Below, piece after piece: positions 9,173 through 22,164 of a stretch of DNA of 41,100 bases. Where the stretch lies: NCBI GenBank assembly GCA_032718475.1, contig JAUCBJ010000820.1:1-41100 (forward strand), written 5' to 3'. The notes beneath the pieces were generated by a model that was given only the letters and a program-made list of their open reading frames with translations, did no database searches and was not told the DNA's origin. Position numbers and translations under genes: made by a program. The first letter of the stretch is position 1. Each line of letters starts with the position of its first letter. The DNA comes from Nemertoderma westbladi (lineage: Eukaryota > Xenacoelomorpha > Nemertodermatida > Nemertodermatidae).

Positions 9173-12100
9173 ATTACTGTAAGAATTGTTGGCTGATTGA
9201 TTGACTGGCTGGTTAATCTATAGCCAAAACTACTCTAACGATTTTGATGAAATTTTCACAGCGGCTGGATACCGCGATTCTAAGGTCCCTGGTATGTTCC
9301 GCTATTTCGTCCATGAGCCGTGGGCTCGAAAAATAGACATAAACGAAAAAACGCCATAGGCGCAATGGTAAAATAACACCAATAACAGCTGGTGTCGTGA
9401 TGAAAAATGGCTTATGTAATGGATTTCTACACAAGGCTTAGTATAAATCGATGAGGTTGCCAAAATTATTGTACTTAGTACACCCATACTGTTTGTTTAG
9501 GCCCTAGGACACTCTGTCAAAGCAAACATTATTAACTGGTTGGTTTAGATTGAAATCTATTATCGCCTCAGCTGAATTACTCTTCCCAATGCATTCTATG
9601 AGAATATCTCACTCTGCTAATGTAAGCTGAATGACTTTAAGTACACAGTGTGTTGGCTACATTAATGCCAACATTATTGCAAAATGTTTTATTGTTGGAT
9701 TACTCTCTGTCAGTCTTCCCTTCAGAACATTGTATAGGGAATTTACTTTAGTTTACTCTACTGTGCCATTCAGCTGAATGGATTTGGGCGATTGCCAAGT
9801 TACAGAGTTGGATCATTCTCTGACCATAGGCAAAGACAAATCTTTTTAAAAATATAATTTTTCCATGTTTTTTTTTCTGACCAAAAATTTCAAAAAAAAT
9901 TTTTCGTAGCCAGTACTGCCAATCGATTCGCCATCAAAAATAACGCCAAAAAATTTTTTTGCAAAATTTTAAATTACTGTAAATTTTTGGCGACTGGGGG
10001 GGGGTCAATTTTTTTCGATCCGCTATAACTCCGGAACGCTTTGTCCAAATACGATGGGGTTTTCATTTTTCAACTTAATTCAATGTCCTCTTTCAGCCTA
10101 TCCATGTTTCGAAACCCCAAACACCGCCGTTCAAAAATAAATTTTTTCTCGTTCTAGAATTTTACAAATTTCAAAAAAGTTGCAGTATTTTATTAACGCC
10201 TTTACGGAATTCGATAGCGTTTTCGATTTTTATATTAAACGCAATATCCTGAATCTCACTAGCCTAGTTTCGCGTCACCAATGCCAAGACACTGTGCCAT
10301 TCAACTGAATGGATTTGAGCGATTGCCAAGTTACAGAGTTGGATCATTCTCTGACCATAGGCAAAGGCAAATCTTGTTAAAATATACTTTTTCCATGTTT
10401 TTTTTTCTGACCAAAAATTTCAAAAAAATTTTTTCGTAGCCAGTACTGCCAATCGATTCGCCATCAAAAATAACGCCAAAAAATTTTTTTGCAAAATTTT
10501 AAATTACTGTAAATTTTTGGCGACTGGGGGGGCTCAATTTTTTTCGATCCGCTATAACTCCGGAACGCTTTGTCCAAATTCGATGGGGTTTTCATTTTTC
10601 AACTTAATTCGATGTCCTCTATCGGCTACATTAATGCCAACATTAATACTGTGGAGGCTGTATACTTATAAGATGGAATGTTTACTCAGCCTTATACTGA
10701 TACTCTGTAAGGCTAAGACCAACATTATTGCAAAATGTTTTATTGTTGGATTACTCTCTGTCAGTCTCCCCTTCAGAACATTGTATAGGGAATTTACTTT
10801 AGTTTACTCTACTGTGCCATTCAGCTGAATGGATTTGAGCGATTGCCAAGTACAGAGTTGGATCATTCTCTGACCATAGGCAAAGACATCAAATCTTTTT
10901 AAAAATATACTTTTTCCATGTTTTTTTTCTGACCAAAAATTTCAAAAAAAATTTTTCGTAGCCAGTACTGCCAATCGATTCGCCATCAAAAATAACGCAA
11001 AAAATTTTTTTTGCAAAATTTTAAATTACTGTAAATTTTTGGCGACTGGGGGGGGTCAATTTTTTTCGATCCGCTATAACTCCGGAACGCTTTGTCCAAA
11101 TTCGATGGGGTTTTCATTTTTCAACTTAATTCGATGTCCTCTTTCAGCCTATCCATGTTTTGAAACCCCAAACAGCGCCGTTCAAAAATTATTTTTTTCT
11201 AGTTCTAGAATTTTACAAATTTCAAAAAAGTTGCAGTATTTTATTAACGCCTTTACGGAATTCGATAGCGTTTTCGATTTTTATATTAAACGCAATATCC
11301 TGAATCTCACTAGCCTAGTTTCGCGTCACCAATGCCAAGATTTCATACTTTTGAAGAAATTTTTCTAGAATATTTTTTATTTAATTACATTTATAGCGAT
11401 TTCTTATTACTGATTGCACATGAATTGATGGAATGACTATTAGGTATACAGTGTATCGGCTACATTAATGCCAACATCATTGCAAAATGTTTTATTGTTG
11501 GATTACTCTCTGTCAGTCTCCCCTTAAGAATATTGTATAGGGAATTTACTTTAGTTTACTCTACTGTGCCATTCAGCTGAATGGATTTGAGCGATTGCCA
11601 AGTTACAGAGTTGGCTCATTCTCTGACCATAGGCAAAGACAAATCTTTTTAAAAATATAATTTTTCCATGTTTTTTTTTCTGACCAAAAATTTCAAAAAA
11701 AATTTTTCGTAGCCAGTACTGCCAATCGATTCGCCATCAAAAATAACGCAAAAAATTTTTTTTGCAAAATTTTAAATTACTGTAAATTTTTGGCAACTGG
11801 GGGGGGGGGTCAATTTTTTTCGATCCGCTATAACTCCGGAACGCTTTGTCCAAATTCGATGGGGTTTTTATTTTTCAACTTAATTCGATGTCCTCTTTCA
11901 GTCTATCCATGTTTCGAAACCCCAAACAGCGCCGTTCAAAATTTAATTTTTTCTAGTTTTAGAATTTTACAAATTTCAAAAAAGTTGCAGTATTTTATTA
12001 ACGCCTTTACGGAATTCGATAGCGTTTTCGATTCTTATATTAAATGCAATATCCTGAATCTCACTAGCCTAGTTTCGCGTCACCAACGCCAAGACTTCAT

Positions 12101-12288
12101 ACTTTTTGAGGAAAATTTTTCTAGAATAATTTTTATTTAATTACATTTATAGCGATTTCTTATTACTGGTTGCACATGAATTGATGGAGTTTTCAATTTA
12201 TTAACTAAACACGATATTGCGCATCGCACCAGCATGGTTTCGAAATTCCAAAACGAGGTCTTCACTAGTTGCAGGTCGATTTTGTTCT

Positions 12289-12614
12289 GTTCTGTCCTGT
12301 CGATTTTGGCATCATGTAGCGGAGATGCAGAACGGAAAACGCGACTCAATTTGTGAGTCTCTGATCAAAGAAAACTTTGGTTCTCGGTACAGAGATGGGA
12401 ATTAGTTGTGAGCGAGTTTGGTTGTGTTTTATCCGAGGTTGATTAAGGTGATAATTGTCGGTTAATTAGTTTGGATGGCATTCGGTGCTGATAGTAACGT
12501 TGCAACTATTCGAATCAACTATCTTAGCTCAATTATTAATGATGGATGCTATACATGATAAAGTTTGTTTATATATATTGTGTAAATACTTATAAAATAA
12601 ATAACACAATTTAC
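12289..12614. mobile_element. 326-bp insertion in U2 with 10-bp target duplication
   Basis: Other units read ...CGATTTTGTTCTAGAATTGAG. Here ATTTTGTTCT occurs at 12279-12288 and again at 12615-12624, flanking 326 bp absent from most units. The insert ends in an A-rich stretch with AATAAA-type motifs (TATAAAATAAATAACAC), which would suit a short retroelement on the plus strand, but no pol III boxes are clear. The same insert at the same place occurs in U9. Confidence 0.75.
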
Positions 12615-12752
12615 ATTTTGTTCTAGAATTGAGATTGAGCAACTAATAATAGATCGACTTATTAATAATTATTGTTTGAAATGTGATTGTATTTTTACAT
12701 AATTATTAGTTCTATACTAATTTTCATTGTCTCTTTTATTTAAAATAAAAAG

Positions 12753-12787
12753 TCGGTTCCTTATCGGGCCGCTAGGCCCGTCACTAG
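12753..12787 (+). other. Class A 3' terminus: subterminal repeat, hairpin, CTAG
   Basis: TCGGTTCCTTA is followed by a 6-bp GC stem (CGGGCC/GGCCCG, loop GCTA) and TCACTAG. The stem is unchanged in all eleven class A ends; U7 differs only in the loop (GCCA at 22145-22153). Confidence 0.85.
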
Positions 12788-13812
12788 TTAGCAAGTCGTT
12801 AGACTTGATTACTGTAAGAATTGTTTGCTGATTGACTGGCTGACTGACTGACTGACTGACTGACTGACTGACTGACTGACTGACTGACTGACCTACAGCC
12901 AAAACTACTCTAACGATTTTGATGAAATTTTCACAGCAGCTAGATACCGCGATTCTAAGGTCCCTGGCATGATCGGCTACTCCGTCCATAGCCTCTGGGC
13001 TTGAAAAATAGAGATAAACGAAAAAACGCCATAGGCGCTATGGTAAAATAACACCAATGACAGCTGGTGTCCTGATGAAAAATGGCTTATGTAATGCATT
13101 TCTACACAAAATGTTAGTAATAAATCGATGAGGTTGCCAAGATTATTGTACTTAGTACACCCATACTGTTTGTTTAGGCCCTACCAACCACTCTCTGCAA
13201 ACAAACATCAACTGGTTGGTTTGCTATTCTATAGGGAGCCACCTAACAAGGAAGTACATACAGTGCCAACTTTATAATCATTCACTGGGTTAGCCGGCTA
13301 TTACAGCCTCAGCTGAATAACTCTTCCCCCTGCTGAATGACTATTAGGTATACAGTGTATCGGCTACATTATGCCAACATTAATACTGTGGAGGCTGTAT
13401 GCTTATAAGGCGGAATGTTTACTCAGCCTGCTACTGATACTCTGTAAGGCTTACACTAACATTATAGTTTGAAATATAAAAATAACTGCTTATTATCTGT
13501 ATTGGGTTAATCACTGTGGCATTCAAAATGTTTTGTTAGGTGAATGACATTTAGTGGCTAAGATTATTCTCTGTCAGATTCCCTTCACACCATAGGCAAA
13601 CATTGTTGAGGCTGAGGGAATTTACTTTAGTTTACTCTACTGAGTCATTCAGCTGAATGGATTTGAGCAATTGCCAAATTACAGAGTGGGATCTCTCTCT
13701 GACCATAGATAAATAACACTTCCCTTCTGAACAAAGGTAAACATTGTTGAGGGAACTTACCTTTGATTGACGACTTCCGACTTGCTTAATGGCGTCTTGA
13801 CGCCGTCTCTAG
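12788..13812 (+). mobile_element. Helitron-like unit U3 (class B, 1,025 bp)
   Basis: The class B 5' hairpin is at 12788-12807. A long, nearly pure (CTGA)n tract occupies about 12835-12893, and the conserved block follows. The second half, from about 13440, is nearly the same as U1. There is no AT-rich core. The class B 3' end finishes with TCTCTAG at 13806-13812. Confidence 0.85.
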
Positions 13813-14632
13813 TTAGGAACCGAGAGGTTCATTACTGTAAGAATTGCTCGAGACTGGCTGACTGACTGACTGATCTACAGCCAAAACTACTCTAACGATT
13901 TTGATGAAATTTTCACAGCGGCTAGATACCGCGATTCTAAGGTCCCTGGTATGTTCCGCTATTTCGTCCATGAGCCGTGGGCTCGAAAAATAGACATAAA
14001 CGAAAAAACGCCATAGGCGCAATGATAAAAACACCAGCTGGCACTCATGAAAAATGGATAGAGATAGCCTAGTAATGATATTACAATAGGAATGGCCACC
14101 TAACAAGGAAATGCTTTCTCTGCCAAGTTTTATCCTCACTCTACAACTCAGACAGTAAGCAAACAAAAGCCGTGGGATTCTAATGTATTACATCATAAGC
14201 TGATTGCTCTCCCAATAGCCCTCACACACTCACTGAATCCAATGAAATCGAATATCTATTAGCATAATGCGAATAGCTGGTAAGGTGAATGCCATTTTAG
14301 TTATTGTGTACTGTTGATTGCAGAGTTGTCTGCTATGTTGTATGTATTTAAATAAAATAATTTTCGTAGAGGGAAGTTAATTTGGGATTACTCTCTATCA
14401 GATGTAAGCAAAGCTGTTCAATGGGGTGGGCCATGGGACCCAAATATGGTACATTATGCATGGCAAACATTAATAAAATCATTCAGTCAACCTGGAGGGT
14501 ATTTGCTTCGTTAACTCTACTGTGCGAAAAACGAATTCATAATGTTACCCATACTTCAGGTGAATGAATTTTTAGATATTTGTACTGAAGGCAAGGATTT
14601 CTGATATAATTAAAATACAAGACAGGGGCTTG

Positions 14633-14996
14633 TTTCGATATATGTAGTTGCGCCCTTCGAGCAGCACGTGAGTTAATCAAATATTAGACACAATGTTTGA
14701 CTTTGTCCCTTCGAGCAGCACGTGAGTTTTGCTTTGACCCTTCGATATATGTATTTGCGCCCTTCGAGCAGCACGTGAATTACATCAAATAATAGACACA
14801 TTGTTTGACTTTGTCCCTTCGAGCAGCACGTGAGTTTTGCTTTGACCCTTCGATATATGTATTTGCGCCCTTCGAGCAGCACGTGAATTACATCAAATAA
14901 TAGACACATTGTTTGACTTTGTCCCTTCGAGCAGCACGTGAGTTTTGCTTTGACCCTTCGATATATGTATTTGCGCCCTTCGAGCAGCACGGGGAG
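14633..14996. repeat. 108-bp tandem repeat with CACGTG motifs
   Basis: About three and a third copies are present; the marker GCGCCC recurs at 14650, 14757, 14865 and 14973. Each unit contains two copies of CCCTTCGAGCAGCACGTGA, giving a regular series of CACGTG palindromes. The 36-residue periodic translation on the minus strand is a repeat artefact. Confidence 0.85.
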
Positions 14997-15004
14997 TCGA
15001 CTCA

Positions 15005-15865
15005 GACCGAGCCAAGCCGAGCTAAGCCGAGCCAAGCCGAACCGAGCCGAGCCGAGCCGAGCCGAGCCGAACCGAGCCGAGCCGAGCCGAGCCGAGCCGA
15101 GCCGAGCCGAGCCGAACCGAGCCGAGCCGAGCCGAGCCGAGCCGAGCCGAGCCGAGCCGAGCCGAGCCGAGCCGAGCCGAGCTGAGCCGAACCGAGCCGA
15201 GCCGTGCCGAGCCGAGCCGAGCCGTGCCGAGCCAGCCGAGCCGAACCGAGCCGAGCCGAGCCGAGCCGAACCGAGCCGAGCCGATCCGAGCCGAGTCGAG
15301 TCGAGACCGAACCGAGCCGAGCCGAGCCGAGCTGAGCCGAGCCGAGCCGAGCCGAGCCGAGCCGAACCGAGCCGAGCCGAGCCGGGCCGAGCCGGGCCGA
15401 GCCGGGCCGGGCCGAGCCGAGCCGAGCCGAGCCGAGCCGAGCCGAGCCGAGCCGATCCGAGCCGAGCCGAGTCGAACCGAACCGAGCTGAGCCGAGCCGA
15501 GCCGAGCCGAGCCGAGCCGAGCCGAGCCGAGCCGAGCCGAGCCGAGCCGAGCCGAACCGAGCCGAGCCGAGCCGAGCCGAGCCGAGCCGAGCCGGGCCGA
15601 GCCGGGCCGAACCGAGCCGAGCCGGGCCGAACCGAGCCGAGCCGAGCCGAGCCGGGCCGAGCCGGGCCGAGCCGAGCCGGGCCGAACCGAGCCGAGCCGA
15701 GCCGAGCCGAGCCGAGCCGAGCCGAGCCGAGCCGAGCCGAGCCGAGCCGAGCCGAGCCGAACCGAGCTGAGCCGAGCCGAGCCGAGCCTAATCGAGCCAA
15801 ACCGAGCCGATCAAGCCAAGTCGAACTTAATCGTGCCCAATCGTGCAAGACCGAGCCGAGCTCGT
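15005..15865. repeat. (GAGCC)n pentanucleotide satellite
   Basis: About 860 bp of GAGCC units are present, with scattered variants such as GAACC, GGGCC, GATCC, GAGCT and GAGTC. The unit contains no stop in any frame, so long frames (AEPSR-type on the plus strand, ARLGS-type on the minus strand) appear on both strands; these are not genes. The variants decay toward both edges (GAGCCAA, GTCGA), typical of an ageing array. Confidence 0.95.
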
Positions 15866-15925
15866 TGTCTCTTTTATTTGAAATAAAAAGTCGGTTCCTT
15901 ATCGGGCCGCTAGGCCCGTCACTAG

Positions 15926-18317
15926 TTAGGAACCGAGAGGTTCATTACTGTAAGAATTGTTAGCTGACTGGCTGGCTGGCTGGCTGGCTGACTGGCTGAT
16001 CTATAGCCAAAACTACTCTAACGATTTTGATGAAATTTTCACAGCATCTAGATACCGCGATTCTAATGTCCCTGGCATGATCGGCTACTCCGTCCATAGC
16101 CTCTGGGCTCGAAAAATAGAGATAAACGAAAAAACGCCATAGGCGCAATGGTAAAATAACACCCATGACAGCTGGTGTCCTGATGAAAAATGGCTTATGT
16201 AATGCATTTCTACACAAGGCTTAGTATAAATCGATGAGGTTGCCAAGATTATTGTACTTAGTACACCCATACTGTTTGTTTAGGCCCTGCACTCTCTGTC
16301 AAAGCAAATATTAACTGGTTGGTTTGCTATTCTATAGGGAGCCACCTAACAAGGAAGTACATACAGTGCCAACTTTATAATCATTCACTGGGTTAGCCGG
16401 CTATTACAGCCTCAGCTGAATAACTCTTCCCAATGCTTTCTATGGCGATCTACAAGGTTACTCTCTCTTCTATGTTAATTGATGTGTAAGCTGATTGACT
16501 GTTAGTTACACAGTGTGTTGGGTACTATTGGATTGCACTGTATTTATAATAATAATTGTTTTATTTTTAAATCTTTCAGCCAACATTAATTCCGTGGAGG
16601 CAGTATGCTTATAAGGTTCCACCTTGTAAGCAAGAAAGCAAGCACTCTCTGTCAGTCTCCCCTTCAGAACATTGTATAGGGAATTTACTTTAGTTTACTC
16701 TACTGTGCCATTCAGCTGAATGGATTTGAGCGATTGCCAAGTTACAGAGTTGGATCATTCTCTGACCATAGGCAAAGACATGAAATCTTTTTAAAAATAT
16801 ACTTTTTCCATGTTTTTTTTCTGACCAAAAATTTCAAAAAAAATTTTTTCGTAGCCAGTACTGCCAATCGATTCGCCATCAAAAATAACGCAAAAATTTT
16901 TTTTTGCAAAATTTTAAATTACTGTAAATTTTTGGCGACTGGGGGGGGTCAATTTTTTTCGATCCGCTATAACTCCGGAACGCTTTGTCCAAATTCGATG
17001 GGGTTTTCATTTTTCAACTTAATTCGATGTCCTCTTTCAGCCTATCCATGTTTCGAAACCCCAAACAGCGCCGTTCAAAAATTAATTTTTTCTAGTTCTA
17101 GAATTTTACAAATTTCAAAAAAGTTGCAGTATTTTATTAACGCCTTTACGGAATTCGATAGCGTTTTCGATTTTTATATTAAAAGCAATATCCTGAATCT
17201 CAATAGCCTAGTTTCGCGTCACCAATGCCAAGACTTCATACTTTTTGAGAAAAATTTTTCTAGATTAATTTTTATTTAATTACATTTATCGCGATTTCTT
17301 ATTACTGGTTGCACATGAACTGATGGAGTTTTCAATTTATTAACTAAACACGATATCGCGCATCGCACCAGCGTGGTTTCGAAATTCCAAAACGAGGTCT
17401 TCACTAGTTGCAGGTCGATTTTGTTCTAGAATTGAACAACTAATAATAGATCAAATTTATTAATTGCCAAGTTACAGAGTTGGATCATTCTCTGACCATA
17501 GGCAAAGACATCAAATCTTTTTAAAAATATACTTTTTCCATGTTTTTTTTCTGACCAAAAATTTCAAAAAAAATTTTTTCGTAGCCAGTACTGCCAATCG
17601 ATTCGCCATCAAAAATAACGCAAAAATTTTTTTTTGCAAAATTTTAAATTACTGTAAATTTTTGGCGACTGGGGGGGGGGTCAATTTTTTTCGATCCGCT
17701 ATAACTCCGGAACGCTTTGTCCAAATTCGATGGGGTTTTCATTTTTCAACTTAATTAGATGTCCTCTTTCAGCCTATCCATGTTTCCAAACCCCAAACAG
17801 CGCCGTTCAAAAAATAATTTTTTCCAGTTCTAGAATTTTACAAATTTCAAAAAAGTTTCAGTATTTTATTAACGCCTTTACGGAATTCGATAGCGTTTTC
17901 GATTTTTATATTAAACGCAATATCCTGAATCTCACTAGCCTAGTTTCGCGTCACCAACGCCAAGACTTCATACTTTTTGAGGAAAATATTTCTAGAATAA
18001 TTTTTATTTAATTACATTTATCGCGATTTCTTATTACTGGTTGCACATGAATTGATGGAGTTTTCAATTTATTAACTAAACACGATATCGCGCATCGCAC
18101 CAGCGTGGTTTCGAAATTCCAAAACGAGGTCTTCACTAGTTGCAGGTCGATTTTGTTCTAGAATTGAGCAACTAATAATAGATCGAATTTATTAATAATT
18201 ATTGTATGAAATATGATTGTATTTTTACATAATTATTAGTTCTATACTAATTCTCGTTGTCTCTTTTATTTAAAATAAAAAGTCGGTTCCTTATCGGGCC
18301 GCTAGGCCCGTCACTAG
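15926..18317 (+). mobile_element. Helitron-like unit U5 (class A, 2,392 bp, two cores)
   Basis: Class A ends bound the unit and the microsatellite is at about 15961-16000. Two tandem cores start near 16734 and 17464 and meet at TTTATTAATTGCCAAG (about 17456-17471). It has exactly the same length and almost the same sequence as U11, 9,900 bp downstream. Confidence 0.85.
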
Positions 18318-20662
18318 TTAGGAACCGAGAGGTTCATTACTGTAAGAATTGTTAGCTGACTGGCTGACTGACTGGCTGACTGATCTACAGCCAAAACTAC
18401 TCTAACGATTTTGATGAAATTTTCACGGCGGCTAGATACGGCGATTCTAAGGTCCCTTGTATGTTCCGCTATTTCGTCCATGAGCCATGGGCTCGAAAAA
18501 TAGACATAAACGAAAAAACGCCATAGGCGCAATGGTAAAATAACACCAATGACAGCTGGTGTCCTGATAAAAAATGGTTTATGTAATGCATTTCTACACA
18601 AGGCTTAGTAATAAATCGATGAGGTTGCCAAGATTATTATACTTAGTACACCCATACTGTTTGTTTAGGCCCTGCACTCTCTGTCAAAGCAAATATTAAC
18701 TGGTTGATTTAGTTTGTGGTTCTACACAGGCTTAGTATAAATCGATGAGGCTGCCAACTGGTTGGTTTAGTTTGCAATCTATTACCGCCTCAGCTGAATA
18801 ACTCTTCCCCCTGCTGAATGACTATTAGGTATACAGTGTATCGGCTACATTAATGCCAACATTAATACTGTGGAGGCTGTATACTTATAAGATGGAATGT
18901 TTACTCAGCCTTATACTGATACTCTGTAAGGCTAAGACCAACATTATTGCAAAATGTTTTATTGTTGGATTACTCTCTGTCAGTCTCCCCTTCAGAACAT
19001 TGTATAGGGAATTTACTTTAGTTTACTCTACTGTGCCATTCAGCTGAATGGATTTGAGCGATTGCCAAGTACAGAGTTGGATCATTCTCTGACCATAGGC
19101 AAAGACATCAAATCTTTTTAAAAATATACTTTTTCCATGTTTTTTTTCTGACCAAAAATTTCAAAAAAAATTTTTCGTAGCCAGTACTGCCAATCGATTC
19201 GCCATCAAAAATAACGCAAAAAAATTTTTTTGCAAAATTTTAAATTACTGTAAATTTTTGGCGACTGGGGGGGGTCAATTTTTTTCGATCCGCTATAACT
19301 CCGGAACGCTTTGTCCAAATTCGATGGGGTTTTCATTTTTCAACTTAATTCGATGTCCTCTTTCAGCCTATCCATGTTTTGAAACCCCAAACAGCGCCGT
19401 TCAAAAATTATTTTTTTCTAGTTCTAGAATTTTACAAATTTCAAAAAAGTTGCAGTATTTTATTAACGCCTTTACGGAATTCGATAGCGTTTTCGATTTT
19501 TATATTAAACGCAATATCCTGAATCTCACTAGCCTAGTTTCGCGTCACCAATGCCAAGATTTCATACTTTTGAAGAAATTTTTCTAGAATATTTTTTATT
19601 TAATTACATTTATAGCGATTTCTTATTACTGATTGCACATGAATTGATGGAATGACTATTAGGTATACAGTGTATCGGCTACATTAATGCCAACATCATT
19701 GCAAAATGTTTTATTGTTGGATTACTCTCTGTCAGTCTCCCCTTAAGAATATTGTATAGGGAATTTACTTTAGTTTACTCTACTGTGCCATTCAGCTGAA
19801 TGGATTTGAGCGATTGCCAAGTTACAGAGTTGGCTCATTCTCTGACCATAGGCAAAGACAAATCTTTTTAAAAATATAATTTTTCCATGTTTTTTTTTCT
19901 GACCAAAAATTTCAAAAAAAATTTTTCGTAGCCAGTACTGCCAATCGATTTGCCATCAAAAATAACGCAAAAAATTTTTTTTGCAAAATTTTAAATTACT
20001 GTAAATTTTTGGCGACTGGGGGGGGGTCAATATTTTTCGATCCGCTATAACTCCGGAACGCTTTGTCCAAATTCGATGGGGTTTTTATTTTTCAACTTAA
20101 TTCGATGTCCTCTTTCAGTTTATCCATGTTTCGAAATCCCAAACAGCGCCGTTCAAAAATTAATTTTTTCTAGTTCTAGAATTTTACAAATTTCAAAAAA
20201 GTTGCAGTATTTTATTAACGCCTTTATGGAATTCGATAGCGTTTTCGATTTTTATATTAAACGCAATATCCTGAATCTCACTAGCTTAGTTTCGCGTCAC
20301 CAATGCCAAGACTTCATACTTTTTGAGGAAAATTTTTCTAGAATAATTTTTATTTAATTACATTTATCGCGATTTCTTATTACTGGTTGCACATGAATTG
20401 ATGGAGTTTTCAATTTATTAACTAAACACGATATCGCGCATCGCACCTGCGTGGTTTCGAAATTTCAAAACGAGGTCTTCACTATTTGCAAGTCGTTTTG
20501 TTCTAGAATTGAGCAACTAATAATAGATCGAATTTATTAATAATTATTGTATGAAATATGATTGTATTTTTACATAGTTATTAGTTTTATACTAATTCTC
20601 GCTGTCTCTTTTATTTAAAATAAAAAGTCGGTTCCTTATCGGGCCGCTAGGCCCGTCACTAG
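18318..20662 (+). mobile_element. Helitron-like unit U6 (class A, 2,345 bp, two cores)
   Basis: Class A ends bound the unit and the microsatellite is at about 18352-18384. The two cores start near 19060 and 19815. The core junction at about 19647 (GATGGAATGACTATTAGG) is identical to the one in U2 at 11428, so this composite arrangement was copied between units. It is followed by three extra bases (TTA, 20663-20665) before U7. Confidence 0.8.
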
Positions 20663-20665
20663 TTA

Positions 20666-22164
20666 TTAGGAACCGAGAGGTTCATTACTGTAAGAATTGT
20701 TAGCTGACTGGCTGGCTGGCTGGCTGGCTGACTGGCTGATCTACAGCCAAAACTACTCTAACGATTTTGATGAAATTTTCACAGCATCTAGATACCGCGA
20801 TTCTAAGGTCCCTGGCATGATCGGCTACTCCGTCCATAGCCTCTGGGCTCGAAAAATAGAGATAAACGAAAAAACGCCATAGGCGCAATGGTAAAATAAC
20901 ACCCATGACAGCTGGTGTCCTGATGAAAAATGGCTTATGTAATGCATTTCTACACAAGGCTTAGTATAAATCGATGAGGTTGCCAAGATTATTGTACTCA
21001 GTACACCCATACTGTTTGTTTAGGCCCTAGGACACTCTGTCAAAGCAAATATTAACTGGTTGCTTTAGTTTGAAATCTAATATCGCCTCAGCTGAATTAC
21101 TCTTCCCAATGCATTGTATGGGAATATCTCACTCTGCTAATGTAAGCTGAATGACTGTTACTTACACAGTGAGTTGGCTACATTAATGCCAACATTATTG
21201 CAAAATGTTTTATTGTTGGATTGCTCTCTGTCAGTCACCCCTTCAGAACATTGTATAGGGAACTTACTTTAGTTTACTCTACTGTGCCATTCAGCTGAAT
21301 GGATTTGAGCGATTGCCAAGTTACAGAGTTGGATCATTCTCTGACCATAGGCAAAGACATCAAATGTTTTTAAAAATATACTTTTTCCATGTTTTTTTTT
21401 CTGACCAAAAATTTCAAAAAAAAATTTTTCGTAGCCAGTACTGCCAATCGATTCGCCATCAAAAATAACGCAAAAAATTTTTTTTGCAAAATTTTAAATT
21501 ACTGTAAATTTTTGGCGACTGGGGGGGGTCAATTTTTTTTCGATCCGCTATAACTCCGGAATGCTTTGTCCAAATTCGATGGGGTTTTCATTTTTCAACT
21601 TAATTTAATGTCCTCTTTCAGCCTATCCATGTTTCCAAACCCCAAACAGCGCCGTTCAAAAATTAATTTTTTCCAGTTCTAGAATTTTACAAATTTCAAA
21701 AAAGTTGCAGTATTTTATTAACCCCTTTACGGAATTCGATAGCGTTTTCGATTTTTATATTAAACGCAATATCCTGAATCTCACTAGCCTAGTTTCGCGT
21801 CACCAACGCCAAGACTTCATACTTTTTGAGGAAAATTTTTCTAGAATAATTTTTATTTAATTACATTTATCGCGATTTCTTATTACTGGTTGCACTTGAA
21901 TTGATGGAGTTTTCAATTTATTAACTAAACACGATATCGCGCATCGCACCAGCGTGGTTTCGAAATTCCAAAACGAGGTCTTCACTAGTTGCAGGTCAAT
22001 TTTGTTCTAGAATTGAGTAACTAATAATAGATCGAATTTATTTAATTATTGTATGAAATAAGATTGTATTTTTACATAATTATTAGTTCTATAATAATTC
22101 TCGTTGTCTCTTTTATTTGAAATAAAAAGTCGGTTCCTTATCGGGCCGCCAGGCCCGTCACTAG
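20666..22164 (+). mobile_element. Helitron-like unit U7 (class A, 1,499 bp, one core)
   Basis: This is a standard-length unit: 5' hairpin, (CTGG/CTGA) tract at about 20701-20743, conserved block, core from about 21312, and class A 3' end with a one-base loop change. It can serve as a reference full-length copy. Confidence 0.85.

Larger units (their letters stand above)
9155..12787 (+). mobile_element. Helitron-like unit U2 (class A, 3,633 bp, four cores)
   Basis: The class A 5' end is at 9155-9172, with a microsatellite at about 9190-9215. There are four head-to-tail core segments (near 9790-10289, 10300-10622, 10623-11427 and 11428-12750). The first three break off internally and jump back upstream. 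The 3' end has TCGGTTCCTTA (12753-12763), hairpin CGGGCC-GCTA-GGCCCG (12765-12780) and CTAG (12784-12787). A 326-bp insertion sits at 12289-12614. The part from about 10622 to 11940 is shared with U6, and from about 11640 to the end with U9. Confidence 0.8.
13813..15925 (+). mobile_element. Helitron-like unit U4 (class A, diverged, carries satellite cargo)
   Basis: The class A 5' end, the microsatellite (about 13855-13875) and the first ~230 bp are normal. From about 14035 to 14630 the sequence is only loosely related to other units, with short recognisable matches such as CCACCTAACAAGGAA and ATTACTCTCT. In place of the AT-rich core there is a 108-bp repeat (14633-14996) and a GAGCC pentanucleotide array (about 15005-15865). 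A normal class A 3' end follows (15870-15925). Confidence 0.75.

Noticed and set aside
14673-15963. Overlapping 391- and 341-codon frames on opposite strands
   Set aside because: The GAGCC pentamer has no stop in any frame, so both strands are open by composition alone.
16734-17279. 181-codon frame and the many 60-120-codon frames in the array
   Set aside because: They recur with each repeat unit in both orientations, shift with homopolymer length and contain no Rep, helicase or other domain.
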